A stretch of DNA of 8,291 nt from JBBQKQ01 sp043719155 (GTDB lineage Bacteria; Patescibacteriota; Minisyncoccia; Phycocordibacterales; UBA5272). The stretch spans positions 1-8,291 of the forward strand of contig JAYSUJ010000028.1 of assembly GCA_043719155.1 (NCBI GenBank). Direction: 5' to 3'. A program made the position numbers and the translations under genes. Below the pieces are notes generated by a model, which did no database searches, was not told where the DNA came from, and worked only from the letters and a program-made list of their open reading frames with translations. Shown in pieces: positions 5,010 to 8,291 of the stretch; positions within the stretch are counted from its first letter, which is position 1, and every line of letters begins with the position of its first letter.

Positions 5010-6261
5010 CTACAAATTTATCACAAATGTATCTCAAAGTTTTTACATAATAATCCACCTCTTCTTTTGTGTTATTTTCAGAAAAAGAAATTCTGATAGT
5101 CTCTTTAGCTTTTACCGGCTCCCCAATTGATTTTAAGAAATTTGAACCCGAATTTTCCAAAAGCGAGCAAGCTGTAGCCGTAGATACAGAAATACCTTTA
5201 GCGTCTAGCCTTAAACAAGTCTCTTCCCCCAACATATCAACCAGTGATAGTAGCAAAATGTGCGGAGCTGTGTGCTCATAAAATTTATTATATTTAAATT
5301 TTGTGTCGCCAAAAATTTCTAATTCACTTTCTCTAAAGTTCTCACGCAATCTTTGTATGCAGTAATTTCGCAACTCAAAAACTTTTTCTCTTGCACTTTT
5401 AACTCCCCCTTTATTTAAAGGGGGCTCGGGGGATTTTTCTAACACCTCAGCCAAAGCACAAATTGCAGGCACATTTTCTGTCCCACTGCGTACACCCTCC
5501 TCTTGTCCACCACCAGAGATTAGTGGAAAAAGTTTTATGCCATTTTTTACATACAATACCGCACAGCCAGCGACAGACCCTAGCTTGCTAGCTCCGAAGC
5601 TTAAACCGTCTACAAGCAGTGTAGAAACATCCATATTTTCGTATTTAGCTGCCTGCGTTGCATCTATAAAAATTTTTGGATATTCAGCAACCCACTTGTT
5701 CTCCAAAACTTTCTTATCCCAAAATTTTCGCATTTCTAAAACAATTTTTCGCACCTCTTGTACGGTCCCAAGCTCAGAACTGACATACGAAAAACAAATC
5801 AATTTTGTATTGGACTTTAGTTGATTTAAGATATCTTCAATTCTCAACAAGCCGATTTTATTTGGGATAACGTTTGAAGTTTCTACCCCAAAAGTTTTTA
5901 AACCTTCGACCACATCCACAATAGCCGAGTGGTCTGATTTTGAATAAATAATATGTGGTGAGTTATTTAAATAGTTTAAAACTAAACCTTTAATAAAAAT
6001 GTTGTTTGCTTCAGTAGTAGAAGAGGCAAAATAAATTTGTGAACTTTTGACTTTCAAAAAACTGGCTATTTTTTTTCTAGCTTCAAATAGATATTCTTTT
6101 GTTTTTTCACCTTCAAAATGGATAGATGAAGCGTTGGCAAAAACAAGTTTGGAAACTTCTGAAAACTTTGTTTTTGCCAACTCCAAAACAGGCACTGCCG
6201 AAGCTGAATCAAAATAAATTCTTTTACTTGTTTTGTTTTTAAAAAAATATGAAAAAAACAT
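4999..6261 (-). CDS. Cysteine desulfurase, NifS/IscS class (PLP enzyme)
   Basis: 420 residues. It removes sulfur from cysteine as an enzyme-bound persulfide for iron-sulfur clusters or tRNA thiolation. Visible marks in order: IYFDSAS (15-21), ASSIHFEG (44-51), STTEANN (81-87), His111 in SDHSAI (stacks on PLP), SSELGT (161-166), IDATQAA (199-205) with the PLP-contacting Asp200, the PLP lysine Lys226 in SFGASKLG, GGGQEEGVRSGTEN (250-263), the catalytic Cys365 in TATACSL, and TIRISFS (388-394). Deviations: SSE for the common NNE, and Ser for the His usually before the PLP lysine. Residues 277-286 (SPEPPLNKGG) are encoded by an inserted palindromic repeat. No scaffold gene (IscU/SufU) is in the window. 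ATG at 6261 follows an extended -10 box closely and has no Shine-Dalgarno. IscS, NifS and SufS cannot be separated with certainty. Confidence 0.93.
   Translation of the reverse strand: MFFSYFFKNKTSKRIYFDSASAVPVLELAKTKFSEVSKLVFANASSIHFEGEKTKEYLFEARKKIASFLKVKSSQIYFASSTTEANNIFIKGLVLNYLNNSPHIIYSKSDHSAIVDVVEGLKTFGVETSNVIPNKIGLLRIEDILNQLKSNTKLICFSYVSSELGTVQEVRKIVLEMRKFWDKKVLENKWVAEYPKIFIDATQAAKYENMDVSTLLVDGLSFGASKLGSVAGCAVLYVKNGIKLFPLISGGGQEEGVRSGTENVPAICALAEVLEKSPEPPLNKGGVKSAREKVFELRNYCIQRLRENFRESELEIFGDTKFKYNKFYEHTAPHILLLSLVDMLGEETCLRLDAKGISVSTATACSLLENSGSNFLKSIGEPVKAKETIRISFSENNTKEEVDYYVKTLRYICDKFVVKN
5404..5433. repeat. Palindromic repeat inserted in frame (PPLNKGG type)
   Basis: A perfect 9-bp palindrome (5405-5413 with 5416-5424, CCCCCTTTA and its complement) is followed by a second G run (5427-5432). 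On the coding minus strand it translates as SPEPPLNKGG. Dispersed repeats read as PPLNKGG are known from many bacterial genomes, as recalled from protein annotations. Here it lies in the variable helical linker of the desulfurase, keeping the frame. G/C runs like this occur nowhere else in this AT-rich gene. Confidence 0.75.
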
Positions 6262-6276
6262 GTAAATTTAAAAATA

Positions 6277-6285
6277 ATTATAGCA
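6277..6285 (-). promoter_or_regulatory. Extended -10 promoter of the cysteine desulfurase gene
   Basis: Minus-strand TGCTATAAT, a consensus -10 with TG extension. The start point would be near 6271, leaving a leader of only about ten bases before the ATG at 6261. Confidence 0.6.
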
Positions 6286-6300
6286 AATAAAAGTAAAATA

Positions 6301-6309
6301 TGATACAAT
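6301..6309 (+). promoter_or_regulatory. Extended -10 promoter of infB
   Basis: TGATACAAT (TGn followed by TACAAT) lies 18 bases before the ATG at 6328, so the leader is short and has no Shine-Dalgarno. An alternative -10, TATAAA at about 6317-6322, would make the message leaderless. It stands back to back with the desulfurase promoter in a 66-base intergenic region. Confidence 0.5.
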
Positions 6310-6327
6310 ACATCAATATAAAACTAA

Positions 6328-7854
6328 ATGTCAAATACGAAAAAACCTGTTATTAAAAAACGTGCACCTATAGTAGCCATTGTCGGACATGTCGACCACG
6401 GCAAGTCCAGTCTTTTAGACTATATCCGAAAATCTAAAGTTGTAGACGGTGAGGCGGGTGGCATCACCCAACACATAGCTGCATACGAAGTAGATTGGAC
6501 AACCAGCGAAGGCAAGACTTCAAAAATTACTTTTCTCGACACACCGGGCCATGCGGCTTTTTCAAGCATGCGTGAGCGTGGGGCCAACATTGCTGACATT
6601 GCTATCTTAGTTGTTTCTGCAGAAGACGGTGCTAAAACTCAAACCAAAGAAGCTTGGGAAACCGTCGAGGCAGCTGGGATACCTGTTATTGTCGCAATCA
6701 ACAAAATAGACAAACCGGGAGCTAATATAGACATGGTTAAAAACTCTCTTTCTGAGATCGGAGTTTATGTAGAAACTTGGGGTGGGACCATTCCTTTTGT
6801 CCCAGTATCAGCCAAAACAGGCGCAGGTATTGATGAACTTTTAGACTTAATAGTTTTGCAATCTGAAATTGCTGACCTAGACTATGACGAAAATGAAGAG
6901 GCGCAAGGTGTGGTACTGGAAAGTTTTGTAGACAGTAAACGTGGCACATCTGCAACTCTGATAATCAAATCTGGATCTATACAAAAAGGCTCAGTAGTAC
7001 AGTCTGGTATTTCACTTGCCCCAACTAGAATCATGGAAAACTTTTTAAGCAAAGCTGTAACCGAGGCTTGTGCTGGTCAAGCTATAAAAGTTACTGGTTT
7101 TGACAATATCCCAAATGCAGGCGAGGCTTTTAACTCTTTTATAAATAAAAAAGATGCGGAGAAAGTGCAAAATGAGGCCAAGCTTGTAGCACATGACAAC
7201 AAAAATGAAGATGATAGTCATAAAGAGTTTCAATTTTTAGATGAAAATATTTTTGTATTGCCAATAGTTTTGAAAACAGATGTGATAGGTACATTGGAGG
7301 CTGTAGAAAAAGAAATTAAAAATATTGAAATAGAGAACGTAAAAATTAAAATCATTTCTCGAGGTGTCGGTCCAATAAATGAGAAAGATATACAAACTGC
7401 CAAAGCCGATAAAAATGCTTGTGTTATTGCTTTTCATACAAAAATAGACAAAAAAGCCCAAGAGGCAGCTGAGATTTTTAAAGTTAAAATAAACTCTTTC
7501 GACATTATATACAAACTTGCAGAGTGGTTACATGAATTTACTAAGGATGCCAAACCAAAGAAAGAAATAGAAGAGATAGTTGGTAACTTAAAAGTTATTC
7601 GTGTCTTCAATAGGTCAAAGGATTCACAAGTAGTCGGTGGAAAAGTTTATTCTGGTTCTATAAAAAACAAACACATGATCCAAATTGTTCGTAAAGACAC
7701 AGTTATCGGTAAAGGTAGAATAGTGGAGCTGCAACAATTTAAACAGCCTGCCCTAGAGGTAAAGGAAGGTAATGAATGCGGCATGATGATAGACTCAAAA
7801 TATGACATAGCTGAAGGTGACTTTTTGCAAACAATTGTCAAGAAAATTGTTTAG
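6328..7854 (+). CDS. infB: Translation initiation factor IF-2, short form
   Basis: 508 residues. A GTPase that brings initiator tRNA to the small ribosomal subunit and promotes subunit joining. The GTP-binding motifs are all present: G1 GHVDHGKSS (20-28), G2 Thr47 in GGITQH, G3 DTPGH (71-75) followed by AAFSSMRERG, G4 NKID (125-128) and G5 SAK (161-163). Domain II starts at about 193 (GVVLESFVDSKRGTSATL); domain III carries LPIVLKTDVIGTLEAV (311-326); the C-terminal initiator-tRNA domain ends with EGNECGMMI (480-488). The long N-terminal region of typical bacterial IF-2 (total usually 700-900 residues) is absent; the protein starts only 19 residues before G1, as in other streamlined genomes. 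No Shine-Dalgarno precedes the ATG. It is a lone gene, not in the usual nusA-infB-rbfA order within this window. Confidence 0.97.
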   Translation: MSNTKKPVIKKRAPIVAIVGHVDHGKSSLLDYIRKSKVVDGEAGGITQHIAAYEVDWTTSEGKTSKITFLDTPGHAAFSSMRERGANIADIAILVVSAEDGAKTQTKEAWETVEAAGIPVIVAINKIDKPGANIDMVKNSLSEIGVYVETWGGTIPFVPVSAKTGAGIDELLDLIVLQSEIADLDYDENEEAQGVVLESFVDSKRGTSATLIIKSGSIQKGSVVQSGISLAPTRIMENFLSKAVTEACAGQAIKVTGFDNIPNAGEAFNSFINKKDAEKVQNEAKLVAHDNKNEDDSHKEFQFLDENIFVLPIVLKTDVIGTLEAVEKEIKNIEIENVKIKIISRGVGPINEKDIQTAKADKNACVIAFHTKIDKKAQEAAEIFKVKINSFDIIYKLAEWLHEFTKDAKPKKEIEEIVGNLKVIRVFNRSKDSQVVGGKVYSGSIKNKHMIQIVRKDTVIGKGRIVELQQFKQPALEVKEGNECGMMIDSKYDIAEGDFLQTIVKKIV

Positions 7855-7863
7855 TGAAATAGG

Positions 7864-7900
7864 AAAAGGCGTGGGGGACTTTGTCCCCCACGCCTTTTTT
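7864..7900. terminator. Bidirectional terminator between infB and the 7899 gene
   Basis: A perfect 16-bp stem (7864-7879 with 7883-7898) with a TTT loop. TTTTTT follows on the plus strand and TTTTCCTATTTC on the minus strand, so it can end both convergent transcripts. It lies 9 bases after the infB stop and directly abuts the TAA of the minus-strand gene. Confidence 0.92.
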
Positions 7901-8162
7901 AGTTGAGTGGACGACACTCGAGTAATGGCATTGGCAGTTCGACTTTTTCGAAGCCGGGTCCAAATACCCTTGCGATTTCGTCCTGAATTTTGTCGAAGAT
8001 TTCATAGCCAGCAAGTAGCTCGTCTGCTACTTTTGGCAAATCCGCCTTACAAGCACTTTCTATTGCATAGATGAGTTTTTGAGAGAGGATTTCCTCCCTA
8101 CTAAAATCATCTGTAGCTGGTGAGCCTCCAGCAAGAAAAGTCGCAATGATAATCCAGTTCAT
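7899..8162 (-). CDS. Small soluble protein, function unknown
   Basis: 87 residues from ATG at 8162, not recognised. After a hydrophobic start (MNWIIIATFLAGG), which is too short and incomplete to call a membrane anchor firmly, the chain is charged and probably helical (REEILSQKLIYAIESACKA, ADELLAGYEIFDKIQDEIA), ending in a proline-containing tail (ELPMPLLECRPLN). The ATG is favoured by AAAGGG at 8171-8176, eight bases upstream. The frame stays open to a GTG at 8225, adding residues such as ASLEFAERAKN that look codable; that GTG has no ribosome binding site and lies in a palindrome. TAGAAT at 8200-8205 could be a -10 box, without a good -35. Codon composition is GC-richer than infB, and the stop abuts a shared terminator, as in the other small genes. 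Coding status is likely, the start uncertain. Confidence 0.72.
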   Translation of the reverse strand: MNWIIIATFLAGGSPATDDFSREEILSQKLIYAIESACKADLPKVADELLAGYEIFDKIQDEIARVFGPGFEKVELPMPLLECRPLN

Positions 8163-8170
8163 GTTTTTTG

Positions 8171-8176
8171 CCCTTT
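8171..8176 (-). promoter_or_regulatory. Ribosome binding site supporting the ATG at 8162
   Basis: Minus-strand AAAGGG eight bases before the ATG. Weaker than the AAGGAG sites of the other small genes, so the upstream GTG at 8225 remains possible. Confidence 0.4.
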
Positions 8177-8224
8177 CGGCAAACTCCAGCGAGGCTAAAA
8201 TTCTAGTTTGAAATGCAACTAGCA

Positions 8225-8265
8225 CTAGTGGGTTTCTAGGGAGCTTGCTCCTTAGAGGGCACTAG
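8225..8265. repeat. Imperfect palindrome with CTAG-rich arms
   Basis: CTAGTG (8225-8230) pairs with CACTAG (8260-8265), and CTAGGGAGC (8236-8244) pairs with GCTCCTTAG (8247-8255) with one G-U; an unpaired bulge lies between. It has no T run, so it is not an ordinary terminator. It may be the end of a mobile element or a structured leader of the 7899 gene. Confidence 0.55.
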
Positions 8266-8271
8266 CAAACC

Positions 8272-8287
8272 GGTATTGTAAAATACC
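8272..8287. repeat. Short perfect hairpin GGTATT-GTAA-AATACC
   Basis: Six-bp stem with a four-base loop at the extreme right edge. On the minus strand it contains TACAAT (8275-8280), which could be a -10 box for the 7899 gene; any -35 would lie outside the window. Confidence 0.4.
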
Positions 8288-8291
8288 ACTA

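Noticed and set aside
8225..8265. Integron attC site or rho-independent terminator
   Set aside because: No core sites typical of attC and no T run after the stem on either strand.
1..8291. CRISPR array, tRNA or rRNA
   Set aside because: No regularly spaced repeats, no cloverleaf-like segment with a TTCGA-type arm, and no ribosomal RNA signature seen on either strand by eye.

Overview
The window looks like chromosomal DNA of an AT-rich bacterium with a reduced genome, most likely a member of the Candidate Phyla Radiation (Patescibacteria). This is inference, from three things. The initiation factor IF-2 is only 508 residues and lacks the long N-terminal region. The conserved genes have little or no Shine-Dalgarno leader. 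The gene set mixes housekeeping genes with small unknown ones. TGA is used as an ordinary stop by several genes, so the Gracilibacteria/Absconditabacteria code (TGA = Gly) does not apply.

Layout from left to right. At the left edge, 20 codons on the minus strand look like the start of an IS5-like transposase. Two small minus-strand membrane proteins of unknown function follow (136-477 and 588-863), each with its own promoter, strong ribosome binding site and terminator. Next comes an iron/manganese superoxide dismutase on the minus strand (955-1548). On the plus strand lie a 59-residue two-helix membrane peptide (1646-1825) and a 160-residue protein whose C-terminal half resembles the RyR domain (1970-2452). 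They are followed by an 812-residue protein (2571-5009) whose C-terminal third has the marks of a SLOG (LOG/TRPM-LSDAT) nucleotide-binding fold and whose first ~540 residues I do not recognise. A NifS/IscS-type cysteine desulfurase (4999-6261, minus) meets it tail to tail with an 11-bp overlap. Infective-unit-free housekeeping resumes with infB (6328-7854), transcribed divergently from the desulfurase. A small minus-strand gene of unknown function (7899-8162 or 8225) shares a 16-bp terminator hairpin with infB. The right edge holds two palindromes and an 11-base match, inverted, to the left-edge insertion-sequence flank.

Two styles of gene alternate. The conserved genes and the 812-residue gene are AT-rich, start close behind an extended -10 box and lack a clear Shine-Dalgarno. 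The small unknown genes are richer in GC and mostly carry an AAGGAG-like site 6-8 nt before the start; four have a recognisable -35/-10 pair and four end at a strong hairpin terminator. No stretch without a gene exceeds 300 bases. The most interesting point is the neighbouring RyR-like and SLOG-like genes: both families are linked in the literature to sensing nucleotide-derived ligands, so the pair could be a signalling or defence module. They have separate promoters and a terminator between them, so the functional link is only a hypothesis.
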